A stretch of 64,000 nucleotides of DNA from Paralteromonas sediminis (GTDB lineage: Bacteria; Pseudomonadota; Gammaproteobacteria; Enterobacterales; Alteromonadaceae). Position numbers and translations under genes: made by a program. The notes under the pieces are model-generated. The model was not told where the DNA came from. It made no database searches and was given only the letters and a program-made list of their open reading frames with translations. Positions 46,399 to 54,968 of this stretch are shown piece after piece. The DNA is taken from positions 248,001-312,000 of the forward strand of contig NZ_RPOK01000004.1 of assembly GCF_003820355.1 (NCBI RefSeq). The letters are read 5' to 3'. Position 1 is the first letter of the stretch. The number at the start of each line of letters is the position of its first letter.

Positions 46399-46996
46399 TG
46401 CTGCAGCCTTTAATCGATGGGTTACTGGAATAGCACTTACTCGCGAGCTCTATGACCGAGGCACTTAAGCGGATATCTTGTTGATCTAAATGATCTAGGT
46501 TTACTTCAAACTGCACGAGGTTTTCATTTCTTTTCAATACAACAGATGTCATGTCACGATATTCTTGTTCGCAGTTATCACAAAACGCTAGGGCGGGAGT
46601 TTTTTGTAGCGGAATAGCTGGAGATTCTTCACCAATTAATAACGCATGACATAGCTCAGTTGTGTTGGTTTTGTTTAAGGTTTTTACAACGACCTTGCGC
46701 TTACCCACTTTCCGGCTGCCGTTAAGACTTCGAATCGCCTCAGCAACCTCAGATTCACCATATTCACATAAATTAATAATGTCTTTTGGCGCGTGTTGTT
46801 CGGGCCAATCCACAAACCGCAAAATGCCGAAAACCACCGCCGCACGAATGAGAGACTCATTTTGCGCTTCACCATTCTCGGCGGCGTGCACACTAGCAAA
46901 AAACAAAGTCCAAGCACAAAAACAAAGCCATGTTTTTGTCACTAATGTTGCGCTTTTGTTTTGAGCCCTAGCGGCGTTTACGTTCATGCTTAACAA
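46391..46996 (-). CDS. yfiR: YfiR-family periplasmic protein (DUF4154)
   Basis: 201 residues. A signal-anchor region (TWLCFCAWTLFFASVHA) is followed by the DUF4154 fold: RAAVVFGILRFVDWPEQ, INLCEYGESEVAEAIRSLNGSRKVGKRKVVVK and the C-terminal ...VRLSASVIELASKC type segment (here IRLSASVIELASKCY). In Pseudomonas, YfiR represses the YfiN cyclase from the periplasm and responds to redox. Several cysteines here fit a redox role. It overlaps the GGDEF-EAL gene by 8 bp. The start may be ATG 46996 or 46987. Confidence 0.88.
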   Translation of the reverse strand: MLSMNVNAARAQNKSATLVTKTWLCFCAWTLFFASVHAAENGEAQNESLIRAAVVFGILRFVDWPEQHAPKDIINLCEYGESEVAEAIRSLNGSRKVGKRKVVVKTLNKTNTTELCHALLIGEESPAIPLQKTPALAFCDNCEQEYRDMTSVVLKRNENLVQFEVNLDHLDQQDIRLSASVIELASKCYSSNPSIKGCSND

Positions 46997-47520
46997 TATT
47001 TATCTCAGCTTAACCGCTATTCATAACACAAATATAAATCATCGGCAGTAGTTCTTTTTTTGAACAGCATTCAATAAAGAAATAAAAAGCTAAAAGCGGT
47101 ACTTCCTACCAAATTGCCACCCTCACGTTCAGTAGCTCTTGTAGTAACATGTTAAACAGGGAATCAAAGGATTTTTGATCAGCCAATAGAGTATGAGGAC
47201 AGAGAAAAGAGATAACTACAGCTGAAAAAATTCGCTTCATTTACATTCTACTTTTCCACCTAAAAGAGGTGTTGTTTTATGTTGATATAGGTCTACTATG
47301 AGCTTACTTTCTTCGGATAAGTGTAGACAAATATTACATTTTTTGCAGAAAAGCTTTCCTCCTTTTTGCGCTATATCAAGAAGCAAACTGGACGTTCCAC
47401 TGCGAAAAGAGCTCACTTTGCATCCAAGAAAATCATGTCTGCGACCAAGGTTGAATAGCTTCTTCCTTCATATAGTGGTAGTTTCCCCACCAATTTTTTA
47501 AACCTTTGGATCGCAACACC
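46997..47520. other. Intergenic region between yfiR and nhaD
   Basis: About 520 bp without a convincing gene; the 67-codon frame at 47298-47501 has no recognisable features and I do not call it. Seen here: a weak hairpin CACCT-AAAAG-AGGTG (47259-47273) followed by TTGTTTT, and a longer stem GTCTAC (47291-47296) with GTAGAC (47323-47328) enclosing CTTA/TAAG, which could be a structured leader for nhaD. No known riboswitch was recognised. Confidence 0.5.
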
Positions 47521-49422
47521 ATGTTTTCGCCACTGACTCGCCCTCAGTTCACCTCTTTATTGCCGATAATTGTGCTTACCGCGCTAGTTTTTCTACTCTT
47601 TCCTTTTGCTGCATTGGCAGAAGCTGGAGCCGCTAGTTCGACTATCACAATCCCTGAACTCAGCGCCACTTTTTATGGCTATGCCGCTATTGCCGTTTTT
47701 GTACTTGCTTACTCACTTGTGCCCCTAGAAAACACCATTCACCTACTTAAAAGTAAACCGGTACTATTTGCCGCGGGGATAATTTGGATTTTAGTCGCAT
47801 TGGCATTTAAAGATGCGGGAATACCAGACCAGGCTCACAGCGCAATCAAACACGCCATCATTGAATATGCAGAGCTGTTTTTATTCTTGCTGGTTGCAAT
47901 GACATACATTAATGCCTTGGAAGAGCGCAATGTGTTTCAGGCTTTGCGCGCTTATCTTGTCACCCGTGGCTATTCGTTGAAAAAGGTTTTTTGGGTAACC
48001 GGTGCGTTAGCATTTGTCATTTCTCCCATCGCAGACAACCTTACTACTGCATTATTAATGGGCGCAGTGGTTATGGCTGTTGGCGGTAAAGATGTTCGCT
48101 TTGTCGCTATTTCCTGCATCAATGTGGTGATTGCAGCAAATGCAGGGGGTGCATTTTCCCCCTTTGGCGATATAACAACGTTAATGGTGTGGCAAAAAGG
48201 AAAAGTTGAATTCTTGCAGTTTCTACCGCTTTTTGTTCCTTCCTTAGTTAATTGGCTGGTACCCGCCGTCATCATGAGCTTTGCATTGCCAAAAGGCACA
48301 CCAAAAGCCACCAATGAAAAGTCTTACATGAAGCGAGGCGCACCTGTTATGATTTTTCTGTTTTTGGCAACGATTGTTACTGCCATTACCTTCCACGGTG
48401 CACTCCACCTGCCGCCAGCGGCAGGCATGATGTTCGGTCTAGGGTATCTTGGGTTGTACTCATTTTATCTAAAACGCATAGAAGGGCGGACATTGGCTGC
48501 AGACTCAATTTTTGGCGGCATAAGAGAGTCTCATCAGCACCCACTAAGTGTATTGGAATCTTTTGGTGAAGATGTGGGTGAAAACCTAAATGATCAGCCT
48601 TATCCAGCCTTTGTTCTAGACAAAAACCATACAGTAACTCACTGGAACCCAGCACTTGAAGCCCTTTCCGGTGTGAAAGCGGAGGAGATGATTGGTACCA
48701 AAAACCATTGGAAAGCCTTTTACCAATCCGAGCGTCCGACCATGGCCGATATCGTTTTGGACGATAATACGGGTGTAGGTATTCGTCAGCACTACAAAAA
48801 TATTTACAGAGACAACCCCCTTGACGGCGAAGCCTATGATGCCGCAGATTACTTTGAGCACCTGGGCGAATCAGGCGCCTATATCATGTTTAGTGCTACT
48901 AAACTTAAAGACAGTGACGGCAATACAGTAGGGTCGCTGGAAATTATGGAAGACATGACCGAGAAACGTGCCAATGTGAAAGAATTTGACATTATGGAAC
49001 GGGTTTCTCGTGCAGAATGGGACACATTACTGTTCTTTTATGGTGTGATCCTATGTGTGGCAGGCTTAAGTCAGTTTGGCTACATGGCGATCATTTCAGA
49101 ACTCATGTACAGCGACCTTGGTCCTGTGTGGGCCAACACGCTTGTTGGTGTACTATCGGCCATTGTAGACAATATTCCGGTGATGTTTGCGGTATTGACC
49201 ATGGACCCAGTAATGCCATTAGAACAGTGGCAATTAGTCACGCTGACTGCCGGCGTGGGAGGCAGTATGTTAGCGATTGGATCCGCTGCCGGCGTAGCGC
49301 TTCTTGGCACTGCCCGAGGGGTTTATACATTTGCGGCGCATCTCAAATGGACACCTGTGATTGCTCTGGGTTATATCGCCAGTATTGGTGTTCACCTTCT
49401 TATCAATGGCAGTGGTTTGTAA
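47521..49422 (+). CDS. nhaD: NhaD-type Na+/H+ antiporter with inserted PAS domain
   Basis: Inner-membrane antiporter of the ion transporter superfamily that extrudes sodium against protons. The paired half-repeat motifs SPIADNLTTALLMG and SAIVDNIPVMFAVL carry the essential polar residues, and about 11-13 helices are predicted. Unusually, about 135 residues (about 350-485) between membrane segments form a cytoplasmic PAS domain (DQPYPAFVLDKNHTVTHWNPALEALSG ... GSLEIMEDMTEKR). At 633-638 residues it is well above Vibrio NhaD (about 477). ATG 47521 is chosen; a TTG at 47506 is possible. Confidence 0.9.
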   Translation: MFSPLTRPQFTSLLPIIVLTALVFLLFPFAALAEAGAASSTITIPELSATFYGYAAIAVFVLAYSLVPLENTIHLLKSKPVLFAAGIIWILVALAFKDAGIPDQAHSAIKHAIIEYAELFLFLLVAMTYINALEERNVFQALRAYLVTRGYSLKKVFWVTGALAFVISPIADNLTTALLMGAVVMAVGGKDVRFVAISCINVVIAANAGGAFSPFGDITTLMVWQKGKVEFLQFLPLFVPSLVNWLVPAVIMSFALPKGTPKATNEKSYMKRGAPVMIFLFLATIVTAITFHGALHLPPAAGMMFGLGYLGLYSFYLKRIEGRTLAADSIFGGIRESHQHPLSVLESFGEDVGENLNDQPYPAFVLDKNHTVTHWNPALEALSGVKAEEMIGTKNHWKAFYQSERPTMADIVLDDNTGVGIRQHYKNIYRDNPLDGEAYDAADYFEHLGESGAYIMFSATKLKDSDGNTVGSLEIMEDMTEKRANVKEFDIMERVSRAEWDTLLFFYGVILCVAGLSQFGYMAIISELMYSDLGPVWANTLVGVLSAIVDNIPVMFAVLTMDPVMPLEQWQLVTLTAGVGGSMLAIGSAAGVALLGTARGVYTFAAHLKWTPVIALGYIASIGVHLLINGSGL

Positions 49423-49554
49423 CAACGCCTGTTATGCAGCGGCAGCCCCAACTGTCGCTGCCATGGAAATATACATTAGCCCAGTTTTTTAGTATCAAGT
49501 CTCCCCCTCCTTAGGCTAAAAAAATTGACCGCTGCTGATTTTATTGAATCAGGA

Positions 49555-50466
49555 TTACTTGCATCCCAACATAGCATCAACATGTGTGCTGAAGGCCTGA
49601 GTGACTGGCGACATAGCTTTTCCTTTCGGTGTCACTAAATACCAGGTGCTTGGTATTGGAAACTCTTTTACGTTTAGTTCAACCAAATTGCCAGGTGCCA
49701 TGTGACTCAGCGCATGACGGCTGATAATTGCGACTCCCAAACCGGCAACCACAGATTCTTTAATCGCTTCATTGCTCGCAATGCCCAACGGACGCATCAG
49801 CGGCGCGCCATACATATTGAAAAAAGCCTCGACCGCATGTCGCGTACCGGAACCTTTTTCACGGATCAAAAAGCGCTCTTTGCGAACGTGCTCCCAACTC
49901 AGGTTAGTACACGTAGTTAAGTGGTGTCCCTTCGGTGCGATCAATACTAATGGATTATCAGTGATGGGCGTTGCATGTATATCCAGCTCTTTGGGTAAGT
50001 GACTGAAAATGTACAAGTCATCCATGTTTGCCTTAAGTCGTTGTATAATTTCTGCGCGATTACCAATATTGAATTCCGGTTCAATTTCGGGAAACTGACG
50101 GCAGAATGAGCCCAACCAGTTTGGCACTAAATACTTAGAGGTTGTTACCGCAGATATTCGCAAATGGCCTACAGACAAGCCGGCCCTCTGTGCAAATCGA
50201 GATTCTAGTGCGTCGAGAACATCAAACATGTCCCGACACGCTGCAAGCATGTCCTTACCAGCGCCAGTCAAATAGAGCTTTTTGCCTATTTGTTCATACA
50301 ATTCAAACCCCGTTGTCTGGACTAATTTGGCCAATTGAGTGGAAACGGTCGATTGCGCAAGATGCAAAACCTGAGCGGCTTCTGTCACGCTGTTCCGCTC
50401 AGCCACGGTCTTAAATATTTCAAGTTGGCGAAAGGTTAGCTGTCTAGTATGAAATGTTTTTCTCAT
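49555..50466 (-). CDS. LysR-family regulator divergent from icd
   Basis: 303 residues with an N-terminal winged HTH (LTFRQLEIFKTVAERNSVTEAAQVLHLAQSTVSTQLAKLV) and a substrate-binding effector domain. By overall pattern it resembles the CbbR/CysB-like side of LysR. It is divergent from the isocitrate dehydrogenase gene with 146 bp between, the standard layout for LysR control of a neighbour. Candidate operator: the ATCTAT-N4-ATAGAT repeat at 50484-50499. Confidence 0.9.
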   Translation of the reverse strand: MRKTFHTRQLTFRQLEIFKTVAERNSVTEAAQVLHLAQSTVSTQLAKLVQTTGFELYEQIGKKLYLTGAGKDMLAACRDMFDVLDALESRFAQRAGLSVGHLRISAVTTSKYLVPNWLGSFCRQFPEIEPEFNIGNRAEIIQRLKANMDDLYIFSHLPKELDIHATPITDNPLVLIAPKGHHLTTCTNLSWEHVRKERFLIREKGSGTRHAVEAFFNMYGAPLMRPLGIASNEAIKESVVAGLGVAIISRHALSHMAPGNLVELNVKEFPIPSTWYLVTPKGKAMSPVTQAFSTHVDAMLGCK

Positions 50467-50483
50467 GTGTTTATCAATTTAAT

Positions 50484-50499
50484 ATCTATTTTTATAGAT
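50484..50499. promoter_or_regulatory. Candidate LysR operator
   Basis: ATCTAT-TTTT-ATAGAT, a perfect inverted repeat 18 bp upstream of the LysR start and 114 bp upstream of icd, in the position where a LysR regulator binds. Confidence 0.45.
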
Positions 50500-50612
50500 G
50501 CATTATATACATAAAATCCATTATTCTAGATTCCATTGATGAGTACAATCTTACACAACCTCACTGCCATCAACCTAAAACGATGGATTAACACAATTTA
50601 CGGAGCGCATGT

Positions 50613-52055
50613 ATGACTCAAGACCTTGTCCCCATTACTGTAGCCACTGGCGATGGAATTGGCCCTTCTATTATGCAATCTACGTTGCACATCCTTGAAG
50701 CCGCGGGTGCGAGGATTGCACCGGAATATATCGATATTGGAGAAAAGGTGTACCTGAGCGGACAAACCAATGGTATTGACAGTGCCGCCTGGGAATCACT
50801 TCGTCGTACTAAAGTGTTTCTAAAAGCACCTATCACTACGCCACAAGGCGGGGGCTATAAAAGTCTTAATGTGAGCATGCGAAAAGCATTAGGTCTTTAT
50901 GCAAACGTACGGCCCTGCATTGCTTATGCGCCTTTTGTAAACACTAAACACCCGGATATGAACTTAGTTATCATTCGCGAGAATGAAGAAGACTTGTACG
51001 CGGGTATTGAACACCGCCAAACAGAAGAGGTGTATCAGTGTCTTAAGCTCATTACTCGTCCTGGGTGTGAGCGCATAGTACGCTATGCGTTTGAATATGC
51101 ACGGCAACAGGGACGAAAACGGGTAACCTGTATGATTAAAGACAACATCATGAAGTTTACTGATGGTCTTTTTCACAAAGTATTTAAAGAAATAGGCGCA
51201 GACTATCCTGATATCGAGCAGGACAGTATGATCATCGACATAGGAGCCGCACGCATAGCAGATACGCCTGAAGCGTTTGATGTGGTGGTAATGCCAAATT
51301 TATACGGTGATATTGTCTCTGACATTGCAGCACAAATAGCAGGTTCAGTGGGAATGGCGGGTTCTGCTAACATCGGTAGTCAATGTGCCATGTTTGAAGC
51401 CATACATGGTTCAGCTCCAGACCTTGCCGGACAGAATATTGCTAACCCTTCAGGCCTAATTCACGGTGCAATTCAAATGCTGATCCACATCGGTCAAGGG
51501 GACATTGCCCAGAAGATCCACAATGCTTGGCTATGTACGCTTGAGGATGGCATTCATACTGCCGATGTGTACAAAGAAGGTATTAGCAAGACTAAGGTTG
51601 GTACAGACGAATTTGCCGATGCGGTCATTGCTCGATTGGGTCGCCTACCGCAACAATTACCGGCGGTAAACTATGAGGGTTCCAACCCTTTGAATCTCCC
51701 CCACCCCATCAGAAAAGCGCCCGCGAATAAGACCCTAGTTGGGATCGACATTTTCTTGCAATGGCAAGAGGGAGACCCTTCGCAATTAGGCAATAAACTG
51801 TATTCATTAGGGCGAAGTAATGTTGAACTTCAGGTTATTACCAATAGAGGTGTAAAAGTCTGGCCTCAGGGTTTACCAGAAACCTTCTGCACAGACCATT
51901 GGCGATGCAGGTTCGTTGCGCCAAACAATAATCTGGATTTTGCGGAAGTGTTGGCCTTGCAAACCCGCCTACACGATGCAGGTTTTGATGTAGTTAAGAC
52001 CGAAAACTTGTACACCTTTGACGGTGAGCCTGGTTATGCTGCCGTACATGGCTAG
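50613..52055 (+). CDS. icd: Isocitrate dehydrogenase, long Rickettsia/Thermus type
   Basis: 480 residues: an isocitrate/isopropylmalate dehydrogenase core (about 1-335) plus a C-terminal extension of about 140 residues found in the Thermus and Rickettsia enzymes. Substrate residues sit in KSLNVSMRKALGLYANVRP and the metal site in MPNLYGDIVSDIAAQIAG. In the cofactor loop, where E. coli NADP-enzyme has APKYAG (Lys344, Tyr345), this protein has APDLAG; Asp there favours NAD. So I predict an NAD-dependent enzyme, probably accessory to a main NADP one elsewhere. It is divergent from a LysR regulator. Confidence 0.85.
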   Translation: MTQDLVPITVATGDGIGPSIMQSTLHILEAAGARIAPEYIDIGEKVYLSGQTNGIDSAAWESLRRTKVFLKAPITTPQGGGYKSLNVSMRKALGLYANVRPCIAYAPFVNTKHPDMNLVIIRENEEDLYAGIEHRQTEEVYQCLKLITRPGCERIVRYAFEYARQQGRKRVTCMIKDNIMKFTDGLFHKVFKEIGADYPDIEQDSMIIDIGAARIADTPEAFDVVVMPNLYGDIVSDIAAQIAGSVGMAGSANIGSQCAMFEAIHGSAPDLAGQNIANPSGLIHGAIQMLIHIGQGDIAQKIHNAWLCTLEDGIHTADVYKEGISKTKVGTDEFADAVIARLGRLPQQLPAVNYEGSNPLNLPHPIRKAPANKTLVGIDIFLQWQEGDPSQLGNKLYSLGRSNVELQVITNRGVKVWPQGLPETFCTDHWRCRFVAPNNNLDFAEVLALQTRLHDAGFDVVKTENLYTFDGEPGYAAVHG

Positions 52056-52364
52056 TACGCACAGGCGTCTGCTACTTCAGCGGGCGCCAAATCATCAAAA
52101 ACACCCTCACCACTGACCACAAAACAGACAGAGTGTCGGAATTATTTACAGCCCGCATCGTAACCAATAGTTTACACTCATAAGACATTGTTTTTATTGA
52201 ATTTAAAAGGGATTTAACAATGCATTAACTTGGCACTTTTATTGCAGTATTTTTGCCGTCTGCGATAAGGGCAACAGACGCTGTTGATGTTATGAACACA
52301 ATAAAAAAAATATCGAACATTTGCAGTTGCCAAATTCAGTTTTAAATCTTGGGATCATTAAAAT
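52056..52364. other. Intergenic region between icd and PEP-CTERM protease
   Basis: Holds no gene. It contains the sigma-54 promoter described separately (52230-52246) and an inverted pair CGTCTG (52257-52262) with CAGACG (52275-52280) just after it, which could form a hairpin at the mRNA 5' end. Confidence 0.6.
52230..52246 (+). promoter_or_regulatory. Sigma-54 promoter of PEP-CTERM protease
   Basis: TTGGCAC-TTTTA-TTGCA matches the -24/-12 consensus (TTGGCAC-N5-TTGCA) perfectly, with the GG and GC doublets 12 bp apart. Transcription would start near 52257, leaving a leader of about 108 bases. PEP-CTERM genes in other bacteria are known to be sigma-54 controlled through the PrsK/PrsR system. 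Confidence 0.88.
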
Positions 52365-53501
52365 ATGACAATTAAAAAAACATGTAACAAAGCGCTCGCG
52401 ATACTAGCGGTTGGGGCAGGCCTAGTGACGTCCGCTCACGCCAGCTATATCGTTAGTGGTGAATCAAAAGGCTTACAATGGCAAGCATCAAACAAATTAA
52501 CGGGCGCAGCGCCGGGTGGCACGGCCACATTTGACGGTGTCACATTTGACCCAGTAGGTAACCCTATTTACCATCCCTCGTACCCTGAGCACAGTGGTGT
52601 AGTGGGTATGCTGATGCAAACTGAAAATGGCGCTTTTATATGTTCAGGCACGTTACTGAGTGACCGACGCTCCATTTTGACAGCGGCACACTGTGTTTCA
52701 GGTGGAGCAGGCACAGCCAACCCGCTGTCTACCAGTGTATTTTTCCAGCCCGAAGGCGGATTAGCGCCTTGGGAACGAATCTACAACAGACCGCCGGGCA
52801 TCGTTGAGATTGACGTGTCGAAATACACGGTTCACGAAGAGTATACAGGCGAAGTCATTGACCAAAATGACATTGCGGTTCTTACGTTGTCTGACTATGC
52901 CCCAGACTGGGCCAGATCACATTACATCTATGACGAAGGCGACCTGACAGGAAAAGACTTTAATGTTGCCGGTTATGGTCGCATGGGCGATGGCGCTGGC
53001 AGTTTTGGCGCAACCGGCCGCTTACGTCAAGGCTACAACACCTATGATTATGCATGGGGTAACTCCGCTTTTAATGGCTTTTTCGACGGCTTTTTTGGTA
53101 CGGCTGATGTTGAATTCTCTTATCTTTCTGATTTTGACAGCGGCTCCCCAGTAAACGATATGTCAGGTCGTATTGCAGCGGCAGTGGGCGCTGGTTTGGC
53201 GTTTGCCGATACTGGTCTTGGTGATATTGAAGTAGGCGTTTCCGGCGGTGATTCTGGCGGCCCTAATTTCATCAATGGCTTGATTTCAGGTGTTAACAGC
53301 TACGGATTGACATTTGGTCAAGGCTTTGGAGATGCTGATGAATTCTTCAATTCTGGCTTCGGCGAATACAGTGGCTATGTGCCTACTTATATCCACGCCA
53401 AATTTATCGAAGACGCCATGGTACCGGCGCCAGGCATTATTGCGCTACTCGGCTTAAGCTTCTTAGGCATGGGATTAAGAGCACGTCGTCAATCGGCCTA
53501 A
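52365..53501 (+). CDS. Trypsin-like serine protease with PEP-CTERM anchor
   Basis: 378 residues. A signal peptide (ALAILAVGAGLVTSAHA) is followed by an S1-type protease domain with the catalytic triad His in LTAAHCVSG, Asp in DQNDIAVLTL and Ser in VSGGDSGGPNF. The C terminus VPAPGIIALLGLSFLGMGLRARRQ is a PEP-CTERM signal (VPAP form, membrane helix, basic tail), so an exosortase is expected to cut and attach it at the envelope. The middle is rich in Gly/Phe/Asp (about 215-290). It has its own sigma-54 promoter and terminator. Confidence 0.92.
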   Translation: MTIKKTCNKALAILAVGAGLVTSAHASYIVSGESKGLQWQASNKLTGAAPGGTATFDGVTFDPVGNPIYHPSYPEHSGVVGMLMQTENGAFICSGTLLSDRRSILTAAHCVSGGAGTANPLSTSVFFQPEGGLAPWERIYNRPPGIVEIDVSKYTVHEEYTGEVIDQNDIAVLTLSDYAPDWARSHYIYDEGDLTGKDFNVAGYGRMGDGAGSFGATGRLRQGYNTYDYAWGNSAFNGFFDGFFGTADVEFSYLSDFDSGSPVNDMSGRIAAAVGAGLAFADTGLGDIEVGVSGGDSGGPNFINGLISGVNSYGLTFGQGFGDADEFFNSGFGEYSGYVPTYIHAKFIEDAMVPAPGIIALLGLSFLGMGLRARRQSA

Positions 53502-53520
53502 GCACTCCCAATTCAAATCC

Positions 53521-53544
53521 AAGCCGGCTTTAAGCCGGCTTTTT
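53521..53544 (+). terminator. Terminator of PEP-CTERM protease gene
   Basis: AAGCCGGC and GCCGGCTT form an 8-bp stem with a 5-base loop followed by a short T-run. Confidence 0.88.
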
Positions 53545-53565
53545 AATATCCTTAACCCTTCTCTC

Positions 53566-53617
53566 TTGTTCGTTTTCGAACAATTTTGTTTGTCTCCGCC
53601 CAGACAAAACCGAACAA
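53566..53617. promoter_or_regulatory. Putative enhancer (UAS) inverted repeats
   Basis: Two perfect inverted repeats: TTGTTCG-TTTT-CGAACAA (53566-53583) and TTTGTCT-CCGCCC-AGACAAA (53589-53608), then a further half-site CGAACAA (53611-53617). They lie about 75-125 bp upstream of the predicted sigma-54 transcription start, the normal distance for activator binding sites. Confidence 0.6.
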
Positions 53618-53663
53618 CACCCTAACCACTTCCGTATCACATTGTTTTTTAATGATTTTTATA

Positions 53664-53680
53664 TTGGCACGTCTTTTTCA
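53664..53680 (+). promoter_or_regulatory. Sigma-54-like promoter of efflux operon
   Basis: TTGGCAC-GTCTT-TTTCA has a perfect -24 element and one mismatch in the -12 element (TTTCA for TTGCA). Start of transcription would be near 53691, 23 bp before the first gene. The operon itself encodes a sigma-54 activator. Confidence 0.65.
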
Positions 53681-53713
53681 TAGTTACTACAAAGTGAAAT
53701 TGGGAACACGTGT

Positions 53714-54964
53714 GTGGATATTCAATTAACAAAGAAGACCTCTAGAACACCTTGGTACTTAAGCGCAGTCGTTGCACTTCTGGTGTTGGTCGCTGTTTAT
53801 TTTACGCAATCAGAGAGCTCACCTACCGTTGCCAGCCAAGACGTTACGCTGCTCACCGTAGAGCAGGGAGAGCTCGAACTTTTTAGTCAGGCGTTTGGTG
53901 AACTGTTTTCAGCTGAAGAAAGGATGTTGACCTCGCAAGCTTCCGGCAAAGTATCGGCTATTTATGTAAGGCCTGGTGCATTGGTTGAGCCTGATACGGT
54001 AATTTTGTCCCTGGCTAACCCTGAATTAACTCAAGCTTATCATGGGGCGCTAGGCGACTATAAATCCAGTGAAGCGGAATTAGGCTCTTTTGAGTTGGAG
54101 CAGCAAAATGCTCGTCTAGATTATCAAGGCAGAATAGCCGATATTGAGGCCGCCCTAGAACGCGCCAAATTAGAATTAAGTGTCAACACTCAGCTTACCG
54201 AGCGCGGCGTATCAGCCAAACTTGAACTCCAGCGCGCAAAGCTGTCTGTAAAACAAGAAGCAAAACGACTGGACTTTGAAAAACAAAAATATCAGCACTT
54301 CTTAAAGGTGCAGGCTTTTCAACTAAAACAGCGTCAAATAGCACTGGAGCAGCAACAGCAAGAAGTCGCATTGTTGCAAAAGCAACTTGACGACATGAGT
54401 GTGAAAGCGGGTATTCACGGTACGCTACAAAGCTTGGAGGTTGAACTTGGGCAATCACTGCCACAGGGCGCTGAACTTGGCCGGGTAGGCTCTGACAAAA
54501 AACTGCTGGCACGGCTGCGGGTGCCGCAGCACCAAGCCGATCAAATCACCTTGGGGGCGCCCGTTGAGCTTAGTACCAGAAAAGGACACATTGCGGGGCA
54601 AATAAGCCGCATTGAGTCATTAGTAACAAATGGCGTGGTGTTAGCTGAAGTCGCACTAACCAGTGAATTGCCTACTGATGCCAGGCCGCTTGCACCTGTT
54701 ACTGGTCAAATCTATCTGCAAACCGTCACCGATGCACTCTATGTAGAACAAACTGCAGGTCTTCGACCGTTATCTCAGCTGGAGAGATTTGTGTTACCCG
54801 ATAGTAACCCGTCCACTGCCACAAAGAGGCAAATTCAACTCGGTGATTTGAGCAAGGGAAAGATTCTCATTCAGTCAGGTTTACAAGCAAACGAGCAACT
54901 GATTTCGCAAATGCATGATGCATGGGCACCACATTCAACAATTAACATTGAACAACAAGGGTAA
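53714..54964 (+). CDS. Membrane-fusion adaptor of ABC efflux system
   Basis: 416 residues of the HlyD/MacA-like adaptor family. One N-terminal membrane helix (WYLSAVVALLVLVAVYF), a lipoyl half-motif (GKVSAIYVRPGALVEPDTVILSLANPEL), a long coiled-coil hairpin (about 115-230), the second lipoyl half (IHGTLQSLEVELGQSLPQGAELGRVG) and a beta-barrel domain. It bridges the inner-membrane transporter to an outer-membrane channel, which is not encoded here. The start is GTG with a weak ribosome binding site. It is first of a five-gene set. Confidence 0.88.
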   Translation: MDIQLTKKTSRTPWYLSAVVALLVLVAVYFTQSESSPTVASQDVTLLTVEQGELELFSQAFGELFSAEERMLTSQASGKVSAIYVRPGALVEPDTVILSLANPELTQAYHGALGDYKSSEAELGSFELEQQNARLDYQGRIADIEAALERAKLELSVNTQLTERGVSAKLELQRAKLSVKQEAKRLDFEKQKYQHFLKVQAFQLKQRQIALEQQQQEVALLQKQLDDMSVKAGIHGTLQSLEVELGQSLPQGAELGRVGSDKKLLARLRVPQHQADQITLGAPVELSTRKGHIAGQISRIESLVTNGVVLAEVALTSELPTDARPLAPVTGQIYLQTVTDALYVEQTAGLRPLSQLERFVLPDSNPSTATKRQIQLGDLSKGKILIQSGLQANEQLISQMHDAWAPHSTINIEQQG

Positions 54965-54968
54965 GGCT

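Noticed and set aside
47298-47501. 67-codon open frame upstream of nhaD
   Set aside because: No ribosome binding site, no recognisable domain, high Ser/Leu/Arg content typical of random frames.
49017-49514. 165-codon frame overlapping the nhaD 3' end
   Set aside because: Cys/His/Trp-rich composition typical of a shifted frame; overlaps the conserved membrane core of NhaD.
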